Part shown: positions 44,920 to 53,056 of the stretch, in pieces
How positions within the stretch are numbered: the first letter of the stretch is position 1
Layout of the letters: each line of letters starts with the position of its first letter
NCBI GenBank assembly: GCA_905234835.1
Contig: CAJOIZ010000008.1
Coordinates: forward strand, 1 to 63,570
From: Paludibacteraceae bacterium
GTDB lineage: Bacteria > Bacteroidota > Bacteroidia > Bacteroidales > Paludibacteraceae
Reading direction: 5' to 3'
DNA length: 63,570 bases
Position numbers and translations under genes: made by a program
The notes under the pieces: generated by a model
What the model saw: only the letters and a program-made list of their open reading frames with translations
Told to the model about the DNA's origin: nothing
The model's database searches: none

Positions 44920-45753
44920 ATGAACATTCCCAATATATCCAATGCGCAGGCTAAACTGATAAGAAGCCTGAAAATAAAGAAATACCGCGACGAGTCCCGC
45001 TGTTTTGTTGCAGAAGGAAGAAAGTGCATTTCCGAACTTCTTGCGCGTTTCCAACCGCGACTGCTCGTTGTCCGTGGCGATGCGCCGCTGCTGGACGGCT
45101 TTCGCGATGTAGTACGGACGGACGAACGGCAGATGACCCAACTCTCATCTTTGGTTACCCCGACCGATTACCTTGCCGTCTTCCGACTGCCTGCCGACCT
45201 GTCGGATGAGCAAACCCTTCCGAACCGCATCCTTGCCCTCGACGGCATACAGGACCCGGGTAACTTGGGGACTATCATACGTACTTGCGACTGGATGGGA
45301 TTTAATACCATACTCTGCTCGCATCAGACCGCTGACTGTTACGCATCCAAAGTGGTGCAGGCGACTATGGGTGCGCTGGCGCGGGTACAACTCATTTATA
45401 CCGATTTGCCGCACACACTTGACTCGCTGCAACAGCAAGGCTATCAAATAGTAGGCACCACTCTTGACGGGGATAATCTTTATACGGCGGCTGCCTTGCA
45501 CAATGCTGACAAAGCGGTTATTGTGATGGGCAACGAAGGTAGCGGCATTACATCGGAGGTAGCCGCTTTGCTTACACACCGCGTTACCATTCCTGCTTTC
45601 TCTCCCGACCACGTAGAGAGCCTCAACGTCAGCATCGCTACCGCCATACTCCTCAGCGAGATACAGCGAGCTACACTCTTTCAACTTTCAACTTTAAACT
45701 ATAAAACTTCTCTCAACTTCTCTCAACAATCAACTATAAACTCTAAACTTTAA
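44920..45753 (+). CDS. TrmH/SpoU family RNA methyltransferase
   Basis: A 277-residue SPOUT methyltransferase. The three family motifs are present: DGIQDPGNLGTIIRT (motif 1), IVMGNEGSG (motif 2) and SLNVSIATAILLSE (motif 3). An N-terminal substrate-binding domain precedes them. It probably 2'-O-methylates a ribose in rRNA or tRNA. The natural protein should end near SEIQRA; the last 24 or so codons are read from a heptamer repeat array that replaced the original stop region. The next gene, nadD, follows after 42 bases. Confidence 0.92.
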   Translation: MNIPNISNAQAKLIRSLKIKKYRDESRCFVAEGRKCISELLARFQPRLLVVRGDAPLLDGFRDVVRTDERQMTQLSSLVTPTDYLAVFRLPADLSDEQTLPNRILALDGIQDPGNLGTIIRTCDWMGFNTILCSHQTADCYASKVVQATMGALARVQLIYTDLPHTLDSLQQQGYQIVGTTLDGDNLYTAAALHNADKAVIVMGNEGSGITSEVAALLTHRVTIPAFSPDHVESLNVSIATAILLSEIQRATLFQLSTLNYKTSLNFSQQSTINSKL

Positions 45754-45795
45754 ACTCTCAAACTTCTTTCAACTTTCAACTCTAAACTCTAAACT
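45674..45795. repeat. degenerate heptamer array overlapping a gene end
   Basis: About sixteen units of TTTCAAC, TCTAAAC and TATAAAC type (the reverse strand of the AGTTKAW family) fill the space up to the nadD ATG. The first 80 bases are inside the methyltransferase reading frame. Confidence 0.8.
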
Positions 45796-46380
45796 ATGAA
45801 GCGCGTAGCGATATACGGTGGTACGTTCAATCCTATCCATTTCGGACACATTGGAATGGCTTTGTGGACCCTTACGCATACGGACCTTGACGAATTGTGG
45901 TTGATGGTCACACCGGGCAATCCCCTTAAGGACGGACAACTCCTTGCGCAGAACGAGCAGGAGCGTCTCCTTGCCGCACGCAACACAATCCAACAGGTAG
46001 TCATAGACCACGCGGACGAACTGCGGAACAAACACCTGCGTGTCAGCGACTTTGAGTTTTCGCTTCCAAAACCTTCTTTCACGGCACAGACTCTCCAAGC
46101 CCTGCAACAGACCTATCCTGACATACGCTGGTCACTGCTCATAGGACAGGACAACTACGACATATTCACACGCTGGCGCAACTGGCAGTGGATAGCACAC
46201 AACTTCTCGGTATTCGTTTATCCTCGCTTACCCGAAGGCACGCAGCACGCCGACTGTGCCGCTCCCCCTGCCGAATGCTTCAAAGACCTTACTTTCTTCG
46301 AATCCGCACCCCTCTTTGACATCAGTTCTACACGTATTAGAACAAAAAACAACCCCAACTTGTCTTTTCCGCTTGCATAA
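45796..46380 (+). CDS. nadD: nicotinate-nucleotide adenylyltransferase
   Basis: A 194-residue nucleotidyltransferase with GGTFNPIHFGH (8-18) and the C-terminal ISSTRIR. It adenylates nicotinate mononucleotide to deamido-NAD, the substrate of NadE coded at 26-28 kb. The start lies at the edge of the heptamer array, so any ribosome-binding signal is made of repeat sequence. Its 3' end contains the -33 element of the next promoter. Confidence 0.95.
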   Translation: MKRVAIYGGTFNPIHFGHIGMALWTLTHTDLDELWLMVTPGNPLKDGQLLAQNEQERLLAARNTIQQVVIDHADELRNKHLRVSDFEFSLPKPSFTAQTLQALQQTYPDIRWSLLIGQDNYDIFTRWRNWQWIAHNFSVFVYPRLPEGTQHADCAAPPAECFKDLTFFESAPLFDISSTRIRTKNNPNLSFPLA

Positions 46381-46403
46381 CTATAAAATAGTGCGTATCT
46401 TTG
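46373..46403 (+). promoter_or_regulatory. promoter of the 46470 gene
   Basis: TTG (46373-46375), a 20-base spacer, TATCTTTG (46396-46403), 67 bases before the ATG. It is an ideal spacing, and it overlaps the nadD stop. Confidence 0.7.
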
Positions 46404-46469
46404 CGCGCTTTATCTGCCGCAGTGCAGATACACAACCTTACAACGAATATATAAACACAGAACAGAAAT

Positions 46470-46718
46470 ATGACAAGAACCACATTTAATCGCTTACGGG
46501 AGGTAAAGGACAGTCTCCCGCACGGAAGCTCGGCTGTGATTGCTGAAGAACTTGGGATCACAGCCGAGGATGTAAGAGACTTCTTCCGGGGTACCTCTAA
46601 CGGAGAAAGCGGATACCACATGGAACCCGGTCCCGATGGAGGAATTGTTGTCCTCACTGATACAAGAATACTGGAGGTTGCCTTACGCTTGGTATGGGAA
46701 ACAAAAAACGCTCTCTAA
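46470..46718 (+). CDS. small helix-turn-helix-like protein
   Basis: An 82-residue protein without signal peptide. The N-terminal part (LREVKDSLPHGSSAVIAEEL and the following GITAEDVRDFF) looks like a helix-turn-helix of the kind that recognises DNA; the C-terminal part is a short strand-helix unit. It has its own strong promoter. I recognise no named family; a role as a small regulator is inferred. Confidence 0.6.
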   Translation: MTRTTFNRLREVKDSLPHGSSAVIAEELGITAEDVRDFFRGTSNGESGYHMEPGPDGGIVVLTDTRILEVALRLVWETKNAL

Positions 46719-46795
46719 AGCCCCGCAAGACAAACTCTAAAGAACCTCTAAAACCATTGTAAAAAACCAATAACGGATTGTTAAAGAACAAACAA

Positions 46796-47686
46796 ATGAA
46801 CTGCAAACAACTTCTTTCTTTCGCCCTTGCTTGTACACTGTCAGCAGGGCTGTTCGCTCAAAACGATAACACACAAACGGCGGATGCCCAAGAAGAATCT
46901 TCTCAGGGCATAGAGTTCTCCTACGAAGCGGGTGCCGAACTTGTTTCGTCATACCTCTGGCGCGGTCAGTACAACGGAGGCTTGAGCCTCCAACCCACTG
47001 TCAGTGTCGGATATGAAGGACAGAATACAGCTCTCTCTGTCGGAGCGTGGGCTTCCCTCGGTGCTTCCGACTGGATGTTCCGCAAAGGCCTGCCTTATTA
47101 CACATTCATTAACGATGACGGTGATGAGGAATACGACGGCACCCCCAATACCTACTTTATTCCCGAGTTAGACTTGTTTGCCAACTTCGATTTCTTTGGC
47201 GCATCCATAGGTGCGACGTACTACCAGTTCTTCAGTTGGATGGAGGATGTCAGGAAGTACGATCCCAATTACCAACTGGAACTGACCCTTCAGTATAGCC
47301 TTGAGCATTTCTTGGACATACCCTTGTATATCCAATGGAATACGATGGTTGCTGCTACGGAGTTCGACTACCATGACCTTGCTTCCTATGCTTCTTACCT
47401 TGAGATAGGTTATAGCCACACGTTCGATTACGATATCACGCTTGCAGGCAAGATGGGTATGTCCCCGTGGCAGAACGAAACATACTACAACTCTCGCTTC
47501 GCTATAGTCAATCTCGACCTTCGCCTTGAGAAAGCGTGGGAGTTTGATGCCTGTCAGCTTACGCTATTTGCAGAGGGCTCTATCAATCCCCATCTCGACC
47601 AGCCGGCTTTTGTATGGGAAGCAGGTGACGACAAACTCTATAACCAACCCGTTAACGGTACTGTCGGACTGGGAATCTGGTTCTAA
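46796..47686 (+). CDS. predicted outer-membrane beta-barrel protein (TorF-like)
   Basis: A 296-residue protein with a signal peptide (about 1-20), an acidic linker, and alternating aromatic beta strands from AGAELVSSYLWRGQY to the terminal VGLGIWF with a C-terminal Phe, as in barrel proteins inserted by the Bam complex. The SSYLWRG start resembles TorF-type putative porins. The cargo is unknown. I use ATG 46796; a TTG at 46778 would put lysines and asparagines before the signal. Confidence 0.75.
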   Translation: MNCKQLLSFALACTLSAGLFAQNDNTQTADAQEESSQGIEFSYEAGAELVSSYLWRGQYNGGLSLQPTVSVGYEGQNTALSVGAWASLGASDWMFRKGLPYYTFINDDGDEEYDGTPNTYFIPELDLFANFDFFGASIGATYYQFFSWMEDVRKYDPNYQLELTLQYSLEHFLDIPLYIQWNTMVAATEFDYHDLASYASYLEIGYSHTFDYDITLAGKMGMSPWQNETYYNSRFAIVNLDLRLEKAWEFDACQLTLFAEGSINPHLDQPAFVWEAGDDKLYNQPVNGTVGLGIWF

Positions 47687-47736
47687 TCCCTTCCCAAGCA
47701 TCGGATAAGACTCTCCCCTAACGAAAGGTAGCGGAT

Positions 47737-48741
47737 ATGGATAGGAAAAAGATGATTACAGCCCTCGCTCTGATTGCTTTGTCGGTGGGCTTGCTCGTCT
47801 GGAATATCGAGGACGACTCGAGACGGTATTACCGTAACGAAGGACATGTCTTCGGTACGGTCTATAATATCCAATACGAATATACCGAAGACCTTCTCGA
47901 TACTATCCTCGTATGCCTTGACGAAGTGGACAATGCCCTTTCGATGTTCAATCCCCAATCTACGATTGCCTGTGTCAACCGCAATGAGGACGTAGAGGTA
48001 GGTAGTGATTTCGAGACGGTCTTCTTGCAGGCACAGGAAGTCTCGCGTTTGTCTGACGGTGCCTTTGACCTTACCGTAGCGCCGCTTGTCAATGCGTGGG
48101 GGTTCGGCTTTGAGAACCGTACCGACAGGACACCCGAACAGATTGACTCCCTGCGCCAATTGGTTGGTTGGAGGAACGTGGAACTCAAAGACCACCATAT
48201 CGTCAAGCAGCAACCCGCTATCCGTTTGGATGCCAGCGCTATCGCGAAGGGCTACGCCTGCGATAAGGTAGCAGACCGATTGCGTCGCTTGGGTATAACG
48301 AACCTTCTCGTTGACATAGGCGGAGAAGTGGTGGCGCGTGGCAAGAACAGTAAAGGCGAACCGTGGAACATTGGCATTACCAAACCCATTGACGACCCTA
48401 CAGGACAGAAACAGGTTCTGCAAGACAAGATACAGACGTTCAATCTCTGTATGGCGACCTCCGGTAACTATCGCAATTTCTATTACGAAGGCACGGAGAA
48501 GCGCAGCCATACCATAGACCCGAGGACAGGCTGGCCTGTCTCTCACTCGCTCTTATCCGCTACGGTCACTGCCTCTACCTGTATGAAAGCCGACGCGCTC
48601 GCTACCACATGTATGGTTATCGGTGACTCTGCCGCACTCGAACTTATCAACAACATACCCGATGCCGCTTGCTATCTCATAGTGGCATGGCAGGATAGCC
48701 TTGTCGTACGGACATCAAGCAACTGGACACTCACTGAATGA
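47737..48741 (+). CDS. apbE: FAD:protein FMN transferase
   Basis: A 334-residue membrane-anchored protein (helix at about 7-22) with ApbE motifs DASAIAKGYACD, VDIGGE, HTIDPRTGWP and ADALATTCM. ApbE attaches FMN to threonines of Na+-translocating NADH:quinone reductase and Rnf subunits, which are common in Bacteroidales. Those substrates are not in this window. Its stop overlaps the bamD start by four bases (ATGA). Confidence 0.93.
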   Translation: MDRKKMITALALIALSVGLLVWNIEDDSRRYYRNEGHVFGTVYNIQYEYTEDLLDTILVCLDEVDNALSMFNPQSTIACVNRNEDVEVGSDFETVFLQAQEVSRLSDGAFDLTVAPLVNAWGFGFENRTDRTPEQIDSLRQLVGWRNVELKDHHIVKQQPAIRLDASAIAKGYACDKVADRLRRLGITNLLVDIGGEVVARGKNSKGEPWNIGITKPIDDPTGQKQVLQDKIQTFNLCMATSGNYRNFYYEGTEKRSHTIDPRTGWPVSHSLLSATVTASTCMKADALATTCMVIGDSAALELINNIPDAACYLIVAWQDSLVVRTSSNWTLTE

Positions 48742-49547
48742 AGAATAGCAACTATATACTGATTCTCCTCTTGTCGCTCGCTTTCACCGCTTGCAGCGAG
48801 TACCAGAAGATACTCAAGTCCCGTGATGCGGACTACAAGTACGATATGGCACTCCAGTATTTCAGTGACAAAGAGTATGTCAAGGCGCAGACTCTCCTTG
48901 ACGATGTGGCTGCTTACTTCAAGGGTACGGAACGCTCACAGGATGTAACCATCTACCTTGCCCGCAGCTATATGGGACAGAAAGACTACTCATCCGCTGC
49001 CGATTACTATCAGGCATACATACGTAACTATCCCAAAGGGAAGTATGCAGCCGAAGCAGCCTTTCAGACAGGGCATTGTTATTACCTTGATGCACCTGAC
49101 CCAAGATTGGACCAGGACTTCACTAACCGTGCCATAGACGCTTTCGATATCTTCATGGAGGCTTACCCGCAGAACCCCTATGTGCAGCAAGCCCTTAAAG
49201 AACAGAACGAGTTATACGACCGTCTCGCATACAAAGAACTGCTTAACGCGCAACTGTACTACAAGCTTGGGATGTATCTCGGTAACAATTACCTGAGTTG
49301 CGAGATAACGGCGCGTAACGCACTGAAAGACTACCCTTCCAATTCCTATATGGAAGAACTGTCGTGGCTCATCTTTGCCGCCAAGTACCAGCAAGTGCTG
49401 CACTCCGTACCTTCCAAGCTACAGGAACGCCTACAGGACGCCGAGGATGAGTACTACAGCTTTACGACGGAGTACCCCGCTTCCAAATACCGCCAACAGG
49501 CAGAGAAATGGGGGAACGACATAAAGAAACGGCTCAAAAAGAACTGA
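48738..49547 (+). CDS. bamD: outer membrane assembly lipoprotein BamD
   Basis: A 269-residue lipoprotein (lipobox FTAC, Cys19) built of tetratricopeptide-like helices (YDMALQYFSDKEYVKA, YLARSYMGQKDYSSAADYY and others). BamD works with BamA (coded at 56.9-59.5 kb) to insert barrels. Position next to rpoZ and coaBC matches other Bacteroidota. It is translationally coupled to apbE. Confidence 0.92.
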   Translation: MKNSNYILILLLSLAFTACSEYQKILKSRDADYKYDMALQYFSDKEYVKAQTLLDDVAAYFKGTERSQDVTIYLARSYMGQKDYSSAADYYQAYIRNYPKGKYAAEAAFQTGHCYYLDAPDPRLDQDFTNRAIDAFDIFMEAYPQNPYVQQALKEQNELYDRLAYKELLNAQLYYKLGMYLGNNYLSCEITARNALKDYPSNSYMEELSWLIFAAKYQQVLHSVPSKLQERLQDAEDEYYSFTTEYPASKYRQQAEKWGNDIKKRLKKN

Positions 49548-49574
49548 ACCGATACCGCAGCAACCTGACAAAAA

Positions 49575-49625
49575 CTGACCAACACGCAGTAACCAACAGC
49601 GTAGCTGCCTAACACAAAGTAACTA
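49575..49625. repeat. imperfect 14-15-bp repeat
   Basis: Three or four copies related to CCAACACGCAGTAA follow each other between bamD and rpoZ. Similar copies lie at 11988-12030 just after the tmRNA terminator. Confidence 0.5.
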
Positions 49626-49642
49626 ACATAAATACATATACC

Positions 49643-49978
49643 ATGATTGACTACAAACAAACCAAAGCACCTATCAACACTATCACCCGTGATATGTCTC
49701 AACTGACCGAGAAAGTAGGTAACGTCTATGAGACAGTAGCTATTATAGCCAAGCGGTCTAACCAGATTGCGACTGCACTCAAACGTGAGCTTGATGCCAA
49801 GCTGCAAGACTTCTCCATGCCGCAAGAGGCTATTGAAGAGACATTCGAGAACCGTGAGCAGATAGAGATATCCCGTAGCTACGAACAGATGCCCAAGCCT
49901 ACATTGATTGCTACTCAGGAGTTCATCGACGACCAACTGGAGTACAGCTCAGGCTCAAAGGACGACGCGCTTAAATAA
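49643..49978 (+). CDS. rpoZ: RNA polymerase omega subunit
   Basis: A 111-residue protein of the Bacteroidota omega/Rpb6 type: the conserved NVYETVAIIAKRSNQIA helix (about 27-43) wraps the beta' C-terminus and helps RNA polymerase assembly; in other bacteria it also lines a ppGpp site. The acidic tail is longer than in E. coli omega. It is followed after one base by coaBC. Confidence 0.85.
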   Translation: MIDYKQTKAPINTITRDMSQLTEKVGNVYETVAIIAKRSNQIATALKRELDAKLQDFSMPQEAIEETFENREQIEISRSYEQMPKPTLIATQEFIDDQLEYSSGSKDDALK

Positions 49979-49979
49979 C

Positions 49980-51212
49980 GTGTTGCAAGGAAAACATGTC
50001 ATAGTAGGTATATCCGGCGGCATAGCTGCCTACAAGATACCTGAACTTATCCGTCTGCTTGTTAAAGAAGGAGCGGACGTACGTGTAACGACTACGCCGA
50101 ATGCCTTGCACTTCGTTACAGAAACTACGCTCCGCACCCTCAGCGGACATCCTGTCTATTCGGATGTCTTTGCAGCTGTCAACGAACATTCTACCGAGCA
50201 TATATCCTTGCCCGTTTGGGCGGATATGATGCTCATAGCGCCTGCAACCGCTAACGTGCTTGCCAAGATGGCAGGCGGTATAGCAGATGATGCACTCACT
50301 ACCACTTATGCCGCCTGTGCAGCACGCAAACCTGTTGTCATTGCTCCCGCCATGAATGACTGTATGTATGCTGCACCCGCCACACAGAATGCACTACGTA
50401 CACTCGCAGCACAAGGACTGCATGTACTTGACTGTGCTGAAGGCTTCCTTGCCTGCGGCACAGACGGAAAGGGACGTATGCAGGAGACAGACTCACTCAT
50501 TGAAGCTTGTCGTACTGCACTTACTCCACAGACACTCTCCGGCAAGAAAGTCCTTATTACAGCCGGACCGACCGTCGAGCCTATCGACCCTGTACGCTAT
50601 GTGAGCAATTACTCTTCCGGTAAGATGGGCTTTGCTATTGCGCAGGATTGTCTTCGCAGAGGGGCAGATGTTACTCTCGTAGCAGGTCCTACATTGCAGC
50701 ACATTACCTGTTATACACCTTACGGAGACAGAAGCAACACCTTGACACTTGTATCAGTGGGGTCAGCAGCGCAGATGTATGAGGCGGCCATGCAACATTG
50801 GTCAGGAGTAGATATCGCTATTCTTTCCGCCGCTGTAGCAGACTTCACTCCTGAACAGACGGCAGCCGAAAAGATAAAGAAACAACCGGGACAGACAGCG
50901 TTCGTCCTTCCTATGACTCTCACACACGATATAGCCGCCGAACTTGGAAGAACGAAGAAGCCTCACCAGCGTCTTGTCGGCTTTGCGCTGGAGACAGAGA
51001 ACGCCTCGCAGAACGCACACAAGAAACTTGCGGACAAGAACCTTGACCTCATTGTACTCAATTCGCTTCGTGACGCCGGAGCAGGCTTCGGCTGCGACAC
51101 CAACAAGGTAACGCTCATTACACCCGATACACAAAAAGACCTCCCGCTTCTTTCGAAACAAGAGGTCGCTTCGCGCATCATAGATGCCATTGAGGCTAAC
51201 TTTCTCTCATAA
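49980..51212 (+). CDS. coaBC: bifunctional phosphopantothenoylcysteine synthetase/decarboxylase
   Basis: A 410-residue fusion: an N-terminal flavin-dependent decarboxylase (GISGGIAAYK, the catalytic His near NEHSTEHIS and PAMNDCMY) and a C-terminal CTP-dependent synthetase (GPTVEPIDPVRY, NYSSGKMG, the later KKP loop). It performs two consecutive steps to coenzyme A. I use GTG 49980 (alternative TTG 49983), directly after the rpoZ stop; the longer frame from 49908 is inside rpoZ. Confidence 0.95.
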   Translation: MLQGKHVIVGISGGIAAYKIPELIRLLVKEGADVRVTTTPNALHFVTETTLRTLSGHPVYSDVFAAVNEHSTEHISLPVWADMMLIAPATANVLAKMAGGIADDALTTTYAACAARKPVVIAPAMNDCMYAAPATQNALRTLAAQGLHVLDCAEGFLACGTDGKGRMQETDSLIEACRTALTPQTLSGKKVLITAGPTVEPIDPVRYVSNYSSGKMGFAIAQDCLRRGADVTLVAGPTLQHITCYTPYGDRSNTLTLVSVGSAAQMYEAAMQHWSGVDIAILSAAVADFTPEQTAAEKIKKQPGQTAFVLPMTLTHDIAAELGRTKKPHQRLVGFALETENASQNAHKKLADKNLDLIVLNSLRDAGAGFGCDTNKVTLITPDTQKDLPLLSKQEVASRIIDAIEANFLS

Positions 51213-51264
51213 ACTCTTTTAGAGGGGTTGCTACTATCTTCTTCTTTTCCGATCTGAATACAGA

Positions 51265-51666
51265 TCAGTGTTTCATAAACCCGAACAGTCCGCGCTTTGG
51301 GGTGTCTTGCTCATCCTCTTGTGCGTCTTCTTCGGCTTCTGTTTCGTCTTGAACTTCAGCGTCACGGGGAGTCCATTCTTCGCGGTCTTCTATCTCGCCG
51401 AATTGGTTGCGGATATATCCCACTACGTCGTTCAATCCTTCCATAAAGTGCGTGAAATCCTCTTTGTAAAGGAACAGTTTGTGTTTCTCGAATTGAGGGG
51501 GTTCTTCTTCTGCCCCTTGACGACGCTTACTCTCCGTGATACAGAGGTAGAGGTCATCGTTGCGCGCTTTTTTGACATCAAGGTAATATATACGCTTGCC
51601 TGCCTTGACCGAACGTGAATAGATTATCTCCGGTTCGCTCTTTGTTTCAAAATTTCGACTTTCCAT
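51265..51666 (-). CDS. DUF3276 / PUR-alpha-like nucleic-acid-binding protein
   Basis: A 133-residue protein with a PUR-like fold (YSRSVKAGKRIYYLDVKKARNDDLYLCITESKR, here residues about 16-48) and a highly acidic C-terminal third ending in RGLFGFMKH. Bacterial PUR proteins bind single-stranded nucleic acid and can control their own mRNA. The 5' UTR of this gene carries a striking inverted repeat (51695-51720). It is monocistronic and convergent with coaBC. Confidence 0.88.
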   Translation of the reverse strand: MESRNFETKSEPEIIYSRSVKAGKRIYYLDVKKARNDDLYLCITESKRRQGAEEEPPQFEKHKLFLYKEDFTHFMEGLNDVVGYIRNQFGEIEDREEWTPRDAEVQDETEAEEDAQEDEQDTPKRGLFGFMKH

Positions 51667-51694
51667 TTGTCTTTTATGTTAGTTTGTTTCTGCC

Positions 51695-51755
51695 ATTTTG
51701 TCAAACTGGTATGACAAAATCGCACAAAAGTAAATCTCTGATTTAAGTTGTGCAA
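51695..51755 (-). promoter_or_regulatory. promoter and leader inverted repeat of the PUR gene
   Basis: On the minus strand: TTG (51753-51755), a 20-base spacer and TACTTTTG (51725-51732). Just downstream, ATTTTGTCA (51695-51703) and TGACAAAAT (51712-51720) form a perfect 9-base inverted repeat with an 8-base spacer at the predicted transcript start, 29 bases before the ATG. It may be an operator or an RNA hairpin bound by the product. Confidence 0.6.
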
Positions 51756-51878
51756 TAATATGGTATATTTTTTTTGTTTTTTCTGCTAAATCGTCAGTTT
51801 TTAGCATATACGCGCAGCCATATTATTCAATTCACACCGCTTCCGGAAGCGGCATACCGAAAGCGGACTAACGTCATT

Positions 51879-52790
51879 TTATTTCTTCAAATGGAAACCG
51901 AAAGAGCCTATGTGCTGGCCCTCTGCGAAGAAATCCACGCTGTAGTCACCCGGGTAGAGAATCTCCTCTACGGTCCAGTAAAGTGTGCCGCTCATTTCCT
52001 CACCGCTGTACTCAATCTCCTGCGAGAGTGAAGAAAGCAATTCGCCGCTCTCAAATGCGAATGTCTTGGACGAAGGCTTGGTCATCAGCTCTCCATCGGG
52101 ACGTGTAAGGCGCATATAGACGGTCTTCATCCCCGGCTCACAGGTGGTGTTCTTGCCGAGCGTATAATCGAATTGGAACTTGTGTATGCGGGAGAACTGC
52201 TTGGTTTTCTTGTCCCGTTCGTTGAGGAAAGTGGTCTGAAAGCCAGTCACCTCCAACCGTGATGCACGGGTAACGGTTTCGGTCAGCATCGTGTTTGCTT
52301 CGGTCAGCTGTGTGTTCTGCTCCACTATCTGTTTGTTCTCGCGGCGGTAATGCTGGTTCTCCTTCGTCAACCGTTCGTTCGTCTGGTTGAGTGAGTCAAT
52401 CTGGCGCACATACTCTACCATCACTTTGCGGACGGTAGTCAGTTCCTTCTTCAGCTCGGCTATACGGCGTGCGTTGGTTGCCTTCGTGATACGCAACTCC
52501 TCCAGCAAGTCGCGCACGCGCTGTTGCTCAATCGCCAGCTGCTCCTGCAACGAATCATTGTGAACATCCATTTGCTGGTATCCATCGAACTGAATAGACA
52601 AGTCCTCGTACTCGTCAGTCAGTTCCTCTTTCTCCAGCTCCAGTATCTCCACCATCTCCTTCATCTGGCTTCGCTGATGCGCAAAGACAATGCACAACAC
52701 AATTAGGGATACGACCAACGCACCCGTAACCATGTACATGACTGTGCGTTTGTTCCATTTTTTGTTTTTCGCAACTTCGTTTTCTGACAT
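51879..52790 (-). CDS. membrane-anchored coiled-coil protein
   Basis: A 303-residue protein: a basic N-terminus, one transmembrane helix (about 15-37), a long coiled coil (about 40-175) and a C-terminal beta-rich domain (about 178-303: TGFQTTFL to SFGFHLKK) that would lie in the periplasm. It is a conserved Bacteroidota type without a named role; a structural or cell-envelope spacing role fits the shape. Tandem repeats separate it from murF upstream. Confidence 0.75.
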   Translation of the reverse strand: MSENEVAKNKKWNKRTVMYMVTGALVVSLIVLCIVFAHQRSQMKEMVEILELEKEELTDEYEDLSIQFDGYQQMDVHNDSLQEQLAIEQQRVRDLLEELRITKATNARRIAELKKELTTVRKVMVEYVRQIDSLNQTNERLTKENQHYRRENKQIVEQNTQLTEANTMLTETVTRASRLEVTGFQTTFLNERDKKTKQFSRIHKFQFDYTLGKNTTCEPGMKTVYMRLTRPDGELMTKPSSKTFAFESGELLSSLSQEIEYSGEEMSGTLYWTVEEILYPGDYSVDFFAEGQHIGSFGFHLKK

Positions 52791-52848
52791 AAGATTGTAT
52801 TGTTTCGTTACGATTCAGTTAGCGTAAAGGTTATACATAGGTTGCTTT

Positions 52849-52924
52849 GACTGTCGGTTGACCGTCGGCTCACCGTCGGCTGACTGTCGGCTCACCGTCG
52901 GCTGACCGTCGGCTGACCGTCGGG
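52849..52924. repeat. 11-bp tandem repeat, seven units
   Basis: Units are GACCGTCGGCT or CACCGTCGGCT, GC-rich, unlike the arrays elsewhere in sequence but equal in period. The array begins 59 bases upstream of the coiled-coil gene start. Confidence 0.85.
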
Positions 52925-53012
52925 AAAGCTATCTCTTTTCTATCAGAGTACTTCTATGATTTAGCGTACTTTCGATGTGTTAGCGTACTAATATGAGTTA
53001 AAGAACTTCAAC

Positions 53013-53056
53013 GAGTTAGTTAGAGTACTTCGATGAGTTAGTTAGAGTACTTCGAT
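53013..53056. repeat. 22-bp tandem duplication at the murF 3' end
   Basis: Two perfect copies of a 22-base unit (53013-53034 and 53035-53056); the second includes the last codons and stop of murF. Looser copies of GTTAGCGTACT-like sequence extend left to about 52935. Confidence 0.8.
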
